This document shows, one piece after another, positions 10,935 to 23,460 of a stretch of DNA of 64,000 bases. The first letter of the stretch is position 1. Every line of letters starts with the position of its first letter. Source of the DNA: Cyclina sinensis (Eukaryota; Mollusca; Bivalvia; Venerida; Veneridae); NCBI GenBank assembly GCA_012932295.1, contig JAAONU010000018.1:5264206-5328205 (forward strand), in the 5' to 3' direction. The notes under the pieces are model-generated. The model was not told where the DNA came from and did no database searches. It saw nothing but the letters and a program-made list of their open reading frames with translations. Position numbers and translations under genes: made by a program.

Positions 10935-13900
10935 CTGTAGAGATAAGAAAACAAGTTATTTATATCTTGCTGACGAGTCCAGTGTTTTAGATTGGTGTTA
11001 TCACATGTTGTTTATCTCCTAGTTTGTTTTTACGTTAAAGGACCATTTACAAATTCGACAGTCAAATTTTGTAGATTTAAATAAAAATGACTTTAAAACT
11101 GTTAACAGCCATTCAACCATGACATTTAATACGTACGACATCTCACAAAGCGGCTTCCGGTTGGTCGCACACTTAACGTCTGCCCACGTGTAGTCTATAC
11201 TGTCACCAAACACCGCACAATCCTCGTTATTGGCGTTCTGGGGTTCAGAGGGACCCCAGTCAAAGTATTCCACAAGAGAATCGGTACCATACCATTTCCA
11301 GACACCTTCGATCGTCTCATCAGTCATACCTATCCAGTAGTCAGCCACTACACAAAAAGTAAATATACAATTTAACAAGATTTAGTACAATGCTATAGGT
11401 TTGATGCACACTTCTTTTTAAAAATGTTAAGGGTTATTATATTTAAGATTTAATTTTTCCTTTGATAAGATTGAGACTGTCTTTTAGAAAATCTGCAAGG
11501 CGGTCCCACTTTTGTCACGTTTACTTTTAATAACGTCTTAGGCCATTATAGATATCTTCTCTCGAAAGTATGGTATTTACGTTTGAAATATATTGGTTAT
11601 TGATATATTGTGGTTTTTAGGTGTTAAGGTATCTCTTGGCTTCATTTATAAGTTGAGATATCTCGTGGTTCTTAGGAGATGAGGTATCTCGTTGGTCTTA
11701 TGTGTTGATATCCCCTGGTTCTCAGCAGTCGGATCAAAGATGGTTTCACTTTTAAAGTATAGGTTCAAGAAAATGATTTGTGAAACTTTGTTTACGTTTG
11801 AAGTCTCGAAGAAAATCTCGTAGAAACATGTTTTCTTCCTTGGTCTCCACGTGGACAAGACTTGCAGAATGCTGCCGGCAATATTCCTACAAAGTATTAC
11901 TATTAATTATTTCACATCAGTTTTAAAAAGACGTGTGTTCTTGAAAAGCAATTCGATCAGACATATTTTTTAAATTAAATTATAAAAAAGTTACATGTCT
12001 GAACAATTTAAGTTCCCTGTTACAAAATGAAGATTGTTCGTTAAAGTCTGAAAATCATTTTAAAACTTAATACAGTGTTCGAGGTAAAACTAATGTCAGG
12101 ACAGAACTTGTGACCTTTTAGTATGCTATTCTGTCCATCATATTTTGCTTGTCAACACTCTAAAGGGTACAATTTCAGTCAGATCTAAATGAAATTTGAT
12201 CAGAATGTTAGCCTAAAAAAAATCTCGAACAAATTAAAAACTTGGTCACATGAGGTCAAAAACTAAGTCACTAAGTGAAATGATGAAAAAAAAATTTTTC
12301 ACTCTAGAAACATATTTTTTTATGAAATTTGGCCTGAATATTGAAATAAATGAAACTTTTGAGAAAATAAATCAGGTTCATGCTGTGTCAAAAACTAGAT
12401 CACTGGGTAAAATCTAATCAAAACCTTGTTAACTCCTTAGAGGTCACATTTTGACCCGTTTTAAATGAAACATGTCAGAATGTTTGCCGATGATTTGAAA
12501 AAAACACTAGGTCCCATAGGATCAGAAACTACGTTACATGGTCAAATCAAAGGAAAACCTTTTTAATACTCAAGAGGTCACATCTTTTATCAGATCAGAA
12601 TGAACAAGAGCACCCCAAGGCAGAGCAAAATACGCCTGTCAATTGAACAATATGTTTCAATGATATCTATCCACCTGTGAAGTTTTAAGTCAATAGCTTT
12701 GATAGCGTAAGAGTTATGCTCCGGACAAGAAAATTAAACAAAGGGTCATAACTCCAAGATAATGAAGTGCAGAGTTACGGTTTTCATGCACTGCACTTTG
12801 TCTCAATAAGACCTATCAAGTTTCAAGTCAATACCTTTGATAATGTAGGAGTTATGCTTCGGAGAAGAAGATTAAACAAAGGGAAATAACTCCAAAATCA
12901 TGAAGTGCAGAGTGATGGTTCTTGTACTCTGCACTCCGTCTCAGTAAGGTTTAACCACCTAGGAAGTTTCAAGTCAATAGCTTTGAGAGTGTTGGAGTTA
13001 TGCTCCGGACAATAACATTAAGCGAAGGGGAATAACTCCAACATCAAGAACTGCAGAGTGATGGTTCTTGTGCATTGCACTCCATCTCAATGAAATCTAT
13101 TTACCTATGAAGTTTCAAGTCAATAGCTTTGACAGTGTACGAGTTATGCTCTGGACAAACATCCGAACGCCGCCCGTCTGCCCGCCCGCCATGGGTGATC
13201 CCATAATACATCCCGTCTTTGACGGGCGTATAAAAATTAGGCAGCATGTTTGCTTTGATGGATTCAAAACTGAGTCACTGTTATTTATAATCAATCACTC
13301 ATTAACAGAAATTAGACGTTCAATTTTCACTTGTCCATGGACAAGTAAAATGCGAAAATGCAGTTGTCTAGATCAGCAAATGTATTACTTGAACAATGGA
13401 TGTTGCCAGCCCTCCTGTTGTCCATCTCTTTCAAATCTTCTTGCTAAAACAGTGGGCTTTTGAAAGACTCTAGGATAATTTGGCAAATACATTCCGTAGA
13501 TGACCTTTCACTAAAAGATTATTCAAGAAATTTTGATATATTCAAAAACATTGCTACCAGGGTAAAATGTATCTTCCACAAAGTTCGAAGGTGATGTTAC
13601 AATCGGTCTTTTGGTCAGTGTGTCAGTCCATTGCCAAAAATTGTCCATTAGAGTTAAAACGTTTCCAGTGAAACTTAAGACTTGATCTGCATATAGTGTA
13701 GATCTGGCTGACATAGTTTAGCTCACCTGACCAAAAAGGTCAGCTGCAACTTTTAGTATGCTCAAGATATTTGGTTTGTAGTATCATCTAGTACATCTTC
13801 CAAGATTGTTCAAATCGTGGCCCTTGGGTAAATATTGGCCATTCTCATGGGATAACTTGCATTCGAATTGACCTTCATTCTTGGTTTTGATACTACAAAC

Positions 13901-14631
13901 TTAAAATTTAGACCACATATACGGTTTTTATACAGATTTCAATAACCAACTTAGTTGAACTTGTTCTGTGGCAATGTGTTCCTTCGGACCTCGTACCACA
14001 CATTTCAGGTTAGAGACCTAGTGGCCTCTTTGTTTTAACTGTTCTGTTTTATTATTGCCTTTAAAACATACTCTCTCAAAAATAGAAAATAAACTGAAGT
14101 AAGTAAAAAAATACGAACCTCAGCCTCCGTGAAATGGATCAGGTCGTGACCAAACAAATAACAGGAACCTTCAAATGCAACCCATCTGTCCGGGCAATCG
14201 GTTGCCTCCACAGGGACTCCATGAAATTAGATAAGTTTGAATCAAACTGATGAAAAATTATAGATTGGTTTTGACGCTTTTCTAAATTTCATTGAAATAT
14301 CTACCCAACTGAAATATTAATTCTTACTAATAAAATTGTTTGGGATTGAGCACCACTACCAACTTTAATATGTGAAAATTGGCGGATATCTAATGTTTTA
14401 AAGAACTTACTATAATGTCTACCTAAAGTCAAATCAAAATTAGAATTATAACATTGAACTTAAGTAAAGCTCGAGGCTACTGCATTTCATACCCGCATTT
14501 TAATAAATTCTGCTAAATCACTAAGTTCACATACAGCGTCTCTTACATTTTCGAACAAAAAGAAAAACAGAACACTGAAAAGACTTACCATTCCAAAAAA
14601 GCCAACAATAAATCGTGAGTGAAATCTTCAT
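10907..14631 (-). CDS. Secreted C-type lectin, single CTLD, five exons
   Basis: The exons 14589-14631, 14119-14216, 11796-11886, 11137-11347 and 10907-10934 join in phase to 156 codons plus stop. An N-terminal signal peptide (MKISLTIYCWLFWN) leads to one C-type lectin domain: CPDRWVAFEGSCYLFG, then SLVHVETKEENMFL, WIGMTDETIEGVWKW, DWGPSEPQNANNEDC and a final CE. The canonical sugar-binding motifs are changed: EPQ stands where EPN or QPD is usual, and WAD where WND is usual, so calcium-dependent sugar binding is uncertain. Such small secreted lectins often act in bivalve immunity (family knowledge). The last splice is uncertain: the GTACGT donor gives an eight-residue tail and the alternative GTATTA donor a longer one. 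Confidence 0.82.
11137..11347 (-). CDS. C-type lectin 1 exon 4, CTLD core
   Basis: After TTGTGTAG it encodes LADYWIGMTDETIEGVWKW, DWGPSEPQNANNEDCAVF and YTWADVKCATNRKPLCEM. The donor is taken as GTACGT at 11136; open reading continues past it. Confidence 0.85.
11796..11886 (-). CDS. C-type lectin 1 exon 3
   Basis: A 91-base exon after TTTGTAG. It encodes EYCRQHSASLVHVETKEENM and then FLRDFLRDFK. Length and phase equal the matching exon of the second lectin gene (19718-19808). Confidence 0.82.
12090..12605. repeat. Diverged copy of the AGGTCA array
   Basis: Units with GGTCANAAACTANGTCAC and GAGGTCACATTTT resemble the array at 41-600. It lies in the intron between lectin 1 exons 2 and 3. Confidence 0.6.
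12631..13230. mobile_element. Non-autonomous TIR repeat with four internal 146-bp units
   Basis: The ends TACGCCTGTCAA (12631-12642) and TTGACGGGCGTA (13219-13230) are inverted with one mismatch. Inside, four units begin near 12680, 12820, 12966 and 13113 and share TTTCAAGTCAATAGCTTTGA and GGAGTTATGCTCCGG. No transposase is seen. Confidence 0.65.
14119..14216 (-). CDS. C-type lectin 1 exon 2, start of CTLD
   Basis: It encodes VPVEATDCPDRWVAFEG and SCYLFGHDLIHFTEAE, the first strand and cysteines of the lectin fold. Donor GTTCGT; phase 0 end. Confidence 0.82.
14589..14631 (-). CDS. C-type lectin 1 exon 1, signal peptide
   Basis: ATG at 14631. It encodes MKISLTIYCWLFWN and is followed by a strong GTAAGT donor. 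The phase 1 end joins the next exon to make Val. Confidence 0.75.
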
Positions 14632-14699
14632 TATTAGAGACCAAATGAAATATCTGAGCCACGCTGTGCAAAGACAATGAATCGTCCTTTCATCAAACC

Positions 14700-16100
14700 A
14701 AGAGATTGTCTGATTAAAATCTGTGGTAAGAAAAGTTCGTATATCTTAACGTATGTGAAGATGATGGTATTTCTATCAATATGGTACAAAAGTAGTGAGG
14801 TGATAGTGGTTAGGACGTTTGCTTTCGGGCAAAAAGCTCAGTCGGAGCATGTGGTGTTTCTTAGGGCAAAGAAACTAAATCCTCATGTGCCTCTGTCAAG
14901 CCAGCCGTGAATGGACACTGGTCAGTAATAAAAGCTACTGGCTTCTCTCACAAAAGCTAGCTTTTATGATTGCTGTCTAGAGAGTTACAATAAGTTGCAG
15001 TCGAAGTGAAAATAGATAATTGTAAATAAATATTTGAGACCGTTTATTTTTGTTGGTCGACTTTACCAAAATTTGAGGCATCAAACGACGTCTACTAAAA
15101 ATAAAATGCAATACAACCTGTCACATTAAAATTTTATTTACTTTGCCTTAGTGAACAAAACTATTTGTTTTTTTCAGTAAGACAACAATAATGCATCATC
15201 TTTTGAGAATTGTACAATTTTGATAAAACAATCCTTGTTGCTCACTATTTTCTTTGTAAGGCCTGTATGCTGATAAATGTTTTATTGTATTACCTATAAA
15301 TGAAACCATGAATGCGTTTCATTTAATGCCAAATTAAGGCTATACTATGAACGATATATATTTACTCGTAATAGAAGCTACACATTGTCCGATTTATATA
15401 TAGCAATAGCGGTATAAAATGATAGTTTGCCTCTAAGACCTTTATAATTTTTTTGATGACTGTAGACATGGTTGGTTTTCGCTCTGTCTTACTTACTTTT
15501 CTTATCTATATGTCATAAAATTCTATATAATAGACCTCATAGCAGAACGTACACATTTTTTCACTTTCCTTTATCTTGAACGAAACAAGAAAGAGTCAGA
15601 AGCTAACATACACAGTAAATAGGCACTTTAACTTTTTTTGCATCTCTTTATAGTATCAAATCGATACGAGAAAAGGGATAACACAGGTCTGCTAAATTCT
15701 TCTTATAGTATTCTTTCTCAAAGTTTGTTTGTCATTTCAAATCATGAAAATAGTATTTTCTCTATTTAATATTTAAAGTTTATTCCGAGTCTTGCGTACC
15801 CTTCAACAACTCCTCACACAACTCCTCGGATACATACGTCCAATCAAACCGTTACTCTCCATTCATCTGTGATAACGGAAGAAGGTACCATGGGTATCCG
15901 ACGACACACCTTACAAAGCCTATTCAGTCTGGTAGTTTTGGGGTAGATGTATTATAAATTTTCATCTTTTCGACAGTGTGGAGTTATATGACTGAAAGAA
16001 TCATGTAAATACAAGCTATCAATCTCTTGAGTTTATTTTCGTCGGTACCGGTTGGCTATATGACTGACGTATCCTGTTCGTTATTTATTTTTTTGATTGT
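14700..16100. other. Upstream region of C-type lectin 1, no gene seen
   Basis: AT-rich sequence upstream of the lectin start at 14631. Any promoter would lie in the first few hundred bases, but no convincing TATA box stands out. One 77-codon open frame at 14677 looks accidental. Confidence 0.4.
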
Positions 16101-16330
16101 GAAAGAATCAGAAAGCATCCCACTCCAGAGACACCACTGTTGTTTGTTTGTTTGTTTCATTCTCGGTGTATAACACTAATACATGGGACCTCATGTCTCA
16201 TCTGAAAGACTATTAGTAATGTTAGTAGAGGAGGGAGTGATCGAAATCGTAGATCATGGATTGGAAGTTCAGCGCGTTACCACTGAATCACTCTTCCGGC
16301 CTGAGCGTATGGTACTGTCCAGGCTTTACG
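16100..16330 (-). mobile_element. SINE copy A (reverse)
   Basis: The reverse complement carries the tRNA-like head ending near 16325 and the tail (CATCCCACTCCAGAGACACC, complement of the forward copies) near 16110. It is one of four copies in 2 kb. Confidence 0.6.
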
Positions 16331-16410
16331 AAATAGCCACTGGAACTGTCACTGGCACAAATGAAGTAGAGATCGCCCACATTGGTTGTTTCGTCACAGT
16401 TGGCTTTCAC

Positions 16411-16549
16411 AAATTTAGCTATATTTTTATTGAAATTTTATAGGGTTCATAAATCGCGCAGTTGGTCTCTCAGAAATTTAGCTATATTTTTATTGAAATT
16501 TTATAGGGTTCATAAATCGCGCAGTTGGTCTCTCAGAAATTTAGCTTGA
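16411..16549. repeat. Recent 63-bp tandem duplication
   Basis: The block starting AAATTTAGCTATATTTTTAT at 16411 repeats at 16474 and begins a third time at 16537. The copies are nearly identical, so the event is young. Confidence 0.85.
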
Positions 16550-16993
16550 ATGATCTGTGACTCATCTGGTCAAAGGAGATGGCTAGTTCTGGCAAAACTT
16601 GCAAACGGTAGTCGCGCGAACGTCAATTATAGGTATCATCAATGATTGCGTAACTAGCCAGGTCAGAAATGAATTGTAAAAGTCTAAAGGAAGATGTCAG
16701 AAAATGTCACGAAAACAACGAGAAAAATTAGCTACATATCAACCAATTTAATCGATTTAACGCTGACATTAGTTACTCAAAACGCTGTAAATATTCGCGA
16801 GGGCGAAAATTGAACAAAAGAATTACATGTATAATGACTACTGTATTAGCATTAGGTAGACTTGACAATAGAACCAATTATGACAGGTGTGAAAATGGAA
16901 AATTTGTCATGGATTCATAGACTACATGTTTCTCTCAGTGTAACTGTTACAGAATACAAATTTAAACAGGGGCGTCTCAGTGGGTCGGAGAGA

Positions 16994-17215
16994 GAGCGGA
17001 TCAGTGGTCCAGTGGTAACGCGATTGACCGTTGACTCAGGGGTCCCAAGTTCGGTCCCCCGCTCCTTCACTAGCATTACTTATAGTCTTTCGAATGAGAC
17101 GTTAAACAGAGGTCCCATGTATCAGTGCTGTACACTGAGCATACAAAAGAACCAGGGGTGTCTCTGGAACGGGATGCTTTCTGTATCTTGCACTATCCCA
17201 CACAAAATAAAATAA
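16994..17215 (+). mobile_element. SINE copy B, tRNA-like head with paired acceptor stem
   Basis: GAGCGG (16994) and CCGCTC enclose an A box (CAGTGGTCCAGTGGTAACGC) and a B box (AGTTCGGTCCC). A body follows with AATGAGACGTTAAACAGAGG and the tail GGGATGCTTTCTGTATCTTG. The same order occurs in copy C. Confidence 0.7.
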
Positions 17216-17295
17216 CAAATCTCTGTAGGGGACATCGATCATATGTGCATCCTGTACCGACGATAAATAAACTCAAAAAGATAGGTAGATGAGTC

Positions 17296-17525
17296 TTAGC
17301 GGATCTGTGGTCAAGTGGTAACGCACTGAACTGGTAACCCAGAGGTCTCGAGATTAATCCCCCGCTCCTCAACTAACATTACTAATTGTCTTTTGGCTGA
17401 GACGTAAACTGAAGTCCTATGTATCAGTGCTGAACACTGAGCATGCAAAAAAACCAGGCGTGTCTCTGGAATGGGACGCTTTCTGTATCTTGCTCTATCC
17501 CCACAACATAAGATAATTAATCTGT
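17296..17525 (+). mobile_element. SINE copy C
   Basis: Head GCGGATCTGTGGTCAAGTGG, body GCTGAGACGTAAACTGAAGT, tail GGGACGCTTTCTGTATCTTG. It lies about 80 bases after copy B in the same orientation. A further head fragment lies at 17565-17610. Confidence 0.7.
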
Positions 17526-17839
17526 TCATATGGGTAAACGGTATCGGCGATAAATCAGATAGATAGATCAGTGGGCCAAGGGAGTTCGATCCCCGCTCCT
17601 TCACTTACCTTTATCTTTTCATCTTCTTTATCTCTTTCATTGGATAATGTGTGATGTTTCGGCGAAACCAGTAGACGAGGACCACATCGGATTTCGCTTG
17701 AAAATAAGTTTTCCCTGCAGACAGCTTCCCTCTTGCATATACGTTATAAAACTAATCTAGCTATATCTAGTCGAGTTTATTTATCCTTGGTACCGGTTTC
17801 CAAAGTGCTCGACTTTAATTTATTATTGGTTGTTGTTAA

Positions 17840-18020
17840 TGCAAGATACAGACAATCCGATTTCTTTTTGTTTTTTCATTAATTCTCAGTATCACCAATA
17901 AATGGGACCTTGGTTTAATGTCTCATCCTAAAGTCAAGTAGTGATGTTACTGGTGGTTGTGAAGGAGGAATCAAACACTCGATTTCAGTGTTTAACCACT
18001 GATCTGCCTCTGCATAACGG
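17840..18020 (-). mobile_element. SINE copy D (reverse, degenerate)
   Basis: In reverse complement it shows the tail (GCAAGATACAGACAATCCG on the plus strand), the ACATTAAACCAAGGTCCC body and a decayed head near 18015. Confidence 0.55.
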
Positions 18021-18496
18021 TAATTTTAGAGTATGTGTCATACTTTTTTTTCTGTTGCAAATTAAAATTTGTACAGCCAAAGCTAACTTACAACGCGGAC
18101 GTTGCCATCAGAAAGATCTCTTTATCACTGCAAGGAAACAAGAGATATTCGGCTAAATTGTGACTTCATGAATACAATTCAATCTAAAATGAAATGGCCG
18201 TCGATTTATTTTAACTTTTGAAAAAATCCTTTCAAGATGCTGTGGAATTCATGGATCCACAGCTTTACTCTTAAATCTTATAACAATAGGTTTTACCCAC
18301 AAATACTACCACTTGCTCTTGATCCAGAAATTATTAATCTTCGTGCTTGTCTGCTCTCGTCACTTGTTGAAATAGACTTGTGATTTATATATTTATTGTA
18401 GTACATATTACGAATTTTATTGTGAGTGAACGTGTTTGAGTGAAAGTCATTTCTTGTATGTGCCTGGATGTTTTGAGTTAGAGAACATAGCTTATC

Positions 18497-18933
18497 ATGA
18501 TCCCCGAAGGGCGAGCAAATAGTTGCCGCTTTGTCCGTCCGTCCGCCCTGTCCGTTCGTCCGTCATAATTTTGTCTGGAGCATTACACAAAAACTATGAG
18601 AGATATCAAAACCAAACTTCATAGATAGTTAGATCTCATTAAGGAGCACTGCAGTGCACAAGAACCATAACTCTTGCTTTATTAATTTTTGAGCTATTGC
18701 CCTTTGAAATTTCTCATACTTATTTTTTGTCCGGGGCATATCTCACAAAGTATAAGAGATATATTAACATGAAACTATTGGTAGATAGATCTCTATGAGG
18801 AGAAGTGCAGCGTGCAAGAACCGTAACTCTATTTTGCATAATTTAGGAGTTGTTCCCTTTGTTATTTTTCATACTTTAAAAAATACATATTAAACAATAG
18901 TCCTTTTGGAATTGGCATTTATTCGGGGAGCAT
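18497..18933. mobile_element. Short TIR repeat, 12-bp ends
   Basis: ATGATCCCCGAA at 18497-18508 and TTCGGGGAGCAT at 18922-18933 are inverted with one mismatch. Interior GTCCGTCCGTCCG runs and two diverged units (CTCATACTTATTTTTTGTCC; CATAACTCTTGC/CGTAACTCTATT) resemble other bivalve non-autonomous repeats. No frame for a transposase. Confidence 0.65.
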
Positions 18934-18987
18934 CAATCGGTTCTACCGATTTCTTGTATTTATATTCTGACGTGAATAAATTATCAT

Positions 18988-19035
18988 TAAAACAAACAAA
19001 CAAACAAACAAACAGACAGACAGACAGACAGACAA
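18988..19035. repeat. CAAA then CAGA microsatellite
   Basis: A run of CAAA units passes directly into CAGA units. Confidence 0.85.
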
Positions 19036-19169
19036 TGTTATGCATCTAACTGCTTATAACAAAGACGTTTCAATCTCATCAGTGCCAAAAAAGAGAAAAA
19101 GGGACTTTTGTTGTTCCTACTCAAACTTTTTTTAAAAAACTTTATATTTACACAATTCAGTGGAACTTT

Positions 19170-19396
19170 TCAGATTGCCGTGTAATCGATTTCACAAACA
19201 AATTTTCTACTGGACGCACAGTTCACGTCAGCCCAAGTATATGCAATAGTATCACCAAAGACTGCACAGTTTTCATTAACATTATACGTGGCCTCATTTG
19301 GAAACCAGTCGAAAAACAACACTTCATTCTCTGTTCCAAACCATTTCCATAGGCCCTCTACGTCTGAATCCGTCATCCCGATCCAGTAATCAGCCA
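19170..19396 (-). CDS. PAN-sushi-lectin last exon
   Basis: After TTACAG it encodes MADYWIGMTDSDVEGLWKWF, DWFPNEATYNVNENCAVF and FVCEIDYTAI, then TGA at 19170. No canonical AATAAA is seen close by. Confidence 0.88.
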
Positions 19397-22300
19397 CTGT
19401 AATTTAATGTTACAGAATATGAAATTTTCACCGCTCCCAGAATGACGGTCTCCCATTGGTTATATCTGTTATTACATAAATACTACAAACATACAAATCG
19501 TTTACAAGAATGCTTCACGTACTTAATACGTATTTTTAGTTATCTTACAGAAAGAATGAAAATACTTATTCGTACGACTGTTTCTTAATTTGAAAAAAAA
19601 AAAACCACATGGTCTAAATATTACCTTAAAGTGAAAATTTAGGATTAATATTTTTTAAAACCTTATATGAATTTTCAAAAAACTTGCTGCTTGCAACATT
19701 GAAAAAAATTATATTACTTGGTACGCCACTTAGGTAAGTTTTCAAGAACATGTTCTCCTCACTTGACTCTACATGACCAAGTCTGCCGTGATGACTGTTA
19801 CAAAATTCCTGAAAGGGCAAGTAGGATTTGAATTCGGTTTGAATTTAAAAGCTGTTTGCTGCAGCCCTATGATGCAAAACAGAGATAATCAAGGATCTAC
19901 TTTTAGATCGTCAGTTCGTCTGCTCTTTCATAATCCATTATACATATATATAAATAATAAGGAAATGATGACAATGATGGTGATGGTGGTGATAATGATA
20001 AAGATGATGATGAGGATAAAAGTAGTGGCAGCAACATGTATTATTGATTAATGTTGTGGCTATAGCGTTGGTGTCAAAAACGTTGCAACATTCAACGGAT
20101 AAGAACGGAATCTCAGAATAGATTGTGTAAACCCTGCAAACCAATTTCGGACATATTACACTTACGTGCGCTTTGAAAGTAAGATATTCACATTCCTCGC
20201 ATTTGTGAGAAATATTTGACTCGAGAAAAGTATTATAAACAAAAATATCTCAAACGCTTTCTTAACTAACAAATCATCAAATTACACCTTTGTATAGATT
20301 TCTTTATTTTCAAGCCTAAACATGTGATACAGTAAGGCAGAAATAACGGTAAATGCACATACCTCTGCATTTTGGAAGTCCAGAAAAATATCTTGAAACA
20401 AGTAACATGACTGCTGGAACTTTTCCCACCCTGCTGGACATACTTTTGAAAACGAAACAAAATATAGATTGGATATGAGAATTATTTTACAAAGAAATAA
20501 GTTGCTACCATGCTAAATATCTTAAATGGATTTGACCATCTTTCAATTTGGACAGATCAATATATTGTTTATGGAGATGCTTATGGAAAATTTACTGTCT
20601 GAATGGCGAATAGTGCAGAATATGCACGGATGTGCAGGCTGATCTTGGTCTGCACTGGTCGCAAAGGCAAAGTCAATTGCTTCCAGGAAGGTAAGGGGTT
20701 AAAAATCACCTTTGCTTTTATTTAAAACATGTACATTATTTAATCTTCCAAACGAATCGTTGCTATACTGACCATACTGATGTTCCTATAAGACATGCAA
20801 AATATTGGAACTGCACTTTCTAGAGCAATTTACATTGCAAAATTGCAATAAAAATATAAAAAAATATCTGGTTTGTGTTTGTTTTTAATTCGATTCATTT
20901 TGTCAATAGCCGGATTTGAAAAAGAAAATATAAGTGTTTGCAAATAAACACGTATCAGCTCAAACGCATTTTGTTTCAGGTATAAAGGATATATTTCAAC
21001 TAGGCAAGTTTTGCCATTCAATCTCTCTCGGCACTCCACGCCGTTGTAGCCGAAACATTTGCGGAAAACGTCTTGAAAGCAACAATCCATTAGCTGAACT
21101 TAATTGAAATTGTAAGTTCAATGTAACCCCGAAAACTGGATTAATTGATATTTCGAACTGATCAAAATCATCGCATCTGTTTACTCATTATAATAAAAAA
21201 TATCTATATTATTAAAAATAATTTTTCTGGGACTTTGATTTGCTAAAGAAAACCAGCTTGAACAACGGTTTCATCGTTCAGGCTATAGTCGGTAAACAAC
21301 GATTCGTGATCCGAGTTGTGGCAGTTTTTTACCTATTGGGCAGCTGAGTTGTTGAAGTGACCATTGTCCGTTAGCTTTACAAATCGACTGCGCCATAAAG
21401 ATATCGTTCGCACAAACATGTAAAATCCTTGCCCCTACAGTTACTTCCGATCCAAGAATTATACTGTGGTTGTTTAATAACTGCGGGGATTCACATTCTG
21501 AAAATATTCAGATAAACATATACAACATAATATATATTTATAAGCAGCCGATACTAATGAATGCAAATCCTAAAATTAAATCGTCCCAATGGCCTTGTGG
21601 TAAATGTGTCCGCCTCGTTGCGGGAGATCGTAGGATAGTGTTCCGTCAGTGGCTTGTTCTGACGAGGCCGGTTGGTGAGCCGCCAGCTTTTAAAAATAGT
21701 TTCCGATTACCTGTCCGACTAGCACCTGACCAAGAATCGGGGAGTAATAAACAAGATTTTACTTTACTTTTACTTCTCAATACAGACGCCATCAATGTCC
21801 TGTGCTCAATATATGCTACGAACAGATTGACAAGCCTAGATGGCTTTGAAAAAATAGACCCAAAACAGTATATCAAATTTTATTTCATGGGACAACACTG
21901 AGGAGCGTCATGCTTATATTAATGTATGTTCAAAGTAACCTATTACCGTTTAATTATTCAAACAAATTGTTAATGCAAAAGCAAACACTGGTTTTACCTG
22001 CTCTCTCACAAAACACGCTTCCATCTATGATACATTCATCAGTTACAGAACAAAGGTCCAGGCATCGCTGATCAATAGTGGTCTGTAAATATTTACCATA
22101 TCAATATTTCATATTTTGAAATGTTACAAAAACTGAGTGTGTAGGTATACTGAGTTAAATCATGAACTTCTGCCTAAACTTAAATATCAACCACTTTATT
22201 ATTAACTCATTTGGTATAAGGAGTCTTCCACTAGTGGAAGTTTTTCAATATCTTAAATCTGTCTACTGTTTTCTTGAAAATCTTGTCAGATTATGATGAT

Positions 22301-23428
22301 CGTCTACGTTGTCTATCTAGGGCCATCGTATTTTGGCTGTGGCACCTAAAGACGAAATAACGATAACACGCTATAAATATGCATCATATCATTGGGTATT
22401 CACATTATCGTATCGTTGTTTTCCCCTCGGGGTTGAGTGAGCGAAGTTACATAAGCACGACGCGAAGTCAAGATACAATGCGATAGCGCGTGAATAGCGT
22501 GTTATCGCATCGTGTTTTCGTGCTGTCGCATCGTTATGTCGCATCGTTATATCGTGTTATCGTTATTTCGCCTTAAGGGCGCGAGAGAAAAACTACTACG
22601 TCCCTTATGGGACAACATGCCATACTATCGCGTCGTTCTTTCGCCGTCAGTGCTAACAGGCGATGACGCTTGATTACGATGCACGCTATGAATATTGCAA
22701 TTTTGCATGGTGTTGTGGCGACTAAGCATCGTATTTTTGAGTTAAGCGTCTTCTTCTCGTTGTTTTGCGCGAAGAAACGACAACACTAACATGACTCCGT
22801 ACTTGTCGGACGAGAAGTAAGCAATGTTTACAACACTAACAAAAACAACAACAACGATGACGAAACCAGCAGCAACAACAACAGCAGCAGTAACAACAAC
22901 AACAGAAACGTACCAATTATATAAAGCTAAGAAAATGAATAGAATGTTGAACAGAAAGGTAGACCTCCGCTTTAATGTTTGTCACTTGAAAACACCATTG
23001 ATTGATCCCTGACCACTCACATTTGCATGATTTGACAAAGCAGTATAGTCATATTTTAACCACAAAAAGAGCACGTGATGTTTGTGGGTAATATCTATTG
23101 TTTTATGATTTAAGACTCATGCTGAGAATCCATGAATTATTCCTGTGTGTTGATATATGTGCCGACCTCAAGGCTTCAGAACTACCGGAAGAAAATTTGA
23201 AGTAAAACAATCCAACCATTAAGACTGATAGCGTGAAAACCAAATTCTTTAAACACTTTTTACCAGATTCTACATACGTACAGAGACAGCAAGACATATA
23301 ACATAATGCCATTTTTCGGGCTTACTGCAATCATCAAAGTCTGACATATTTCAGTTTAGAGGAGACATAAGTTTAGATAAGAATTTTTCACCAGAGCTGA
23401 CCATCTTTTTTGCTTTTCCTCATACAAA

Positions 23429-23460
<32 letters not shown>

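Noticed and set aside
13068..13463. A 131-codon plus-strand frame
   Set aside because: It begins in a TIR repeat and runs into unrelated sequence; no domain or splice support.
16994..17067. A functional tRNA gene
   Set aside because: The acceptor stem pairs, but an identical head-plus-body arrangement is repeated at 17296 and in two reverse copies, so it is a SINE.
20830..21090. An extra exon of the PAN-sushi-lectin gene (MDCCFQDVFRKC)
   Set aside because: Adding it breaks the otherwise perfect phase between the sushi and lectin exons.
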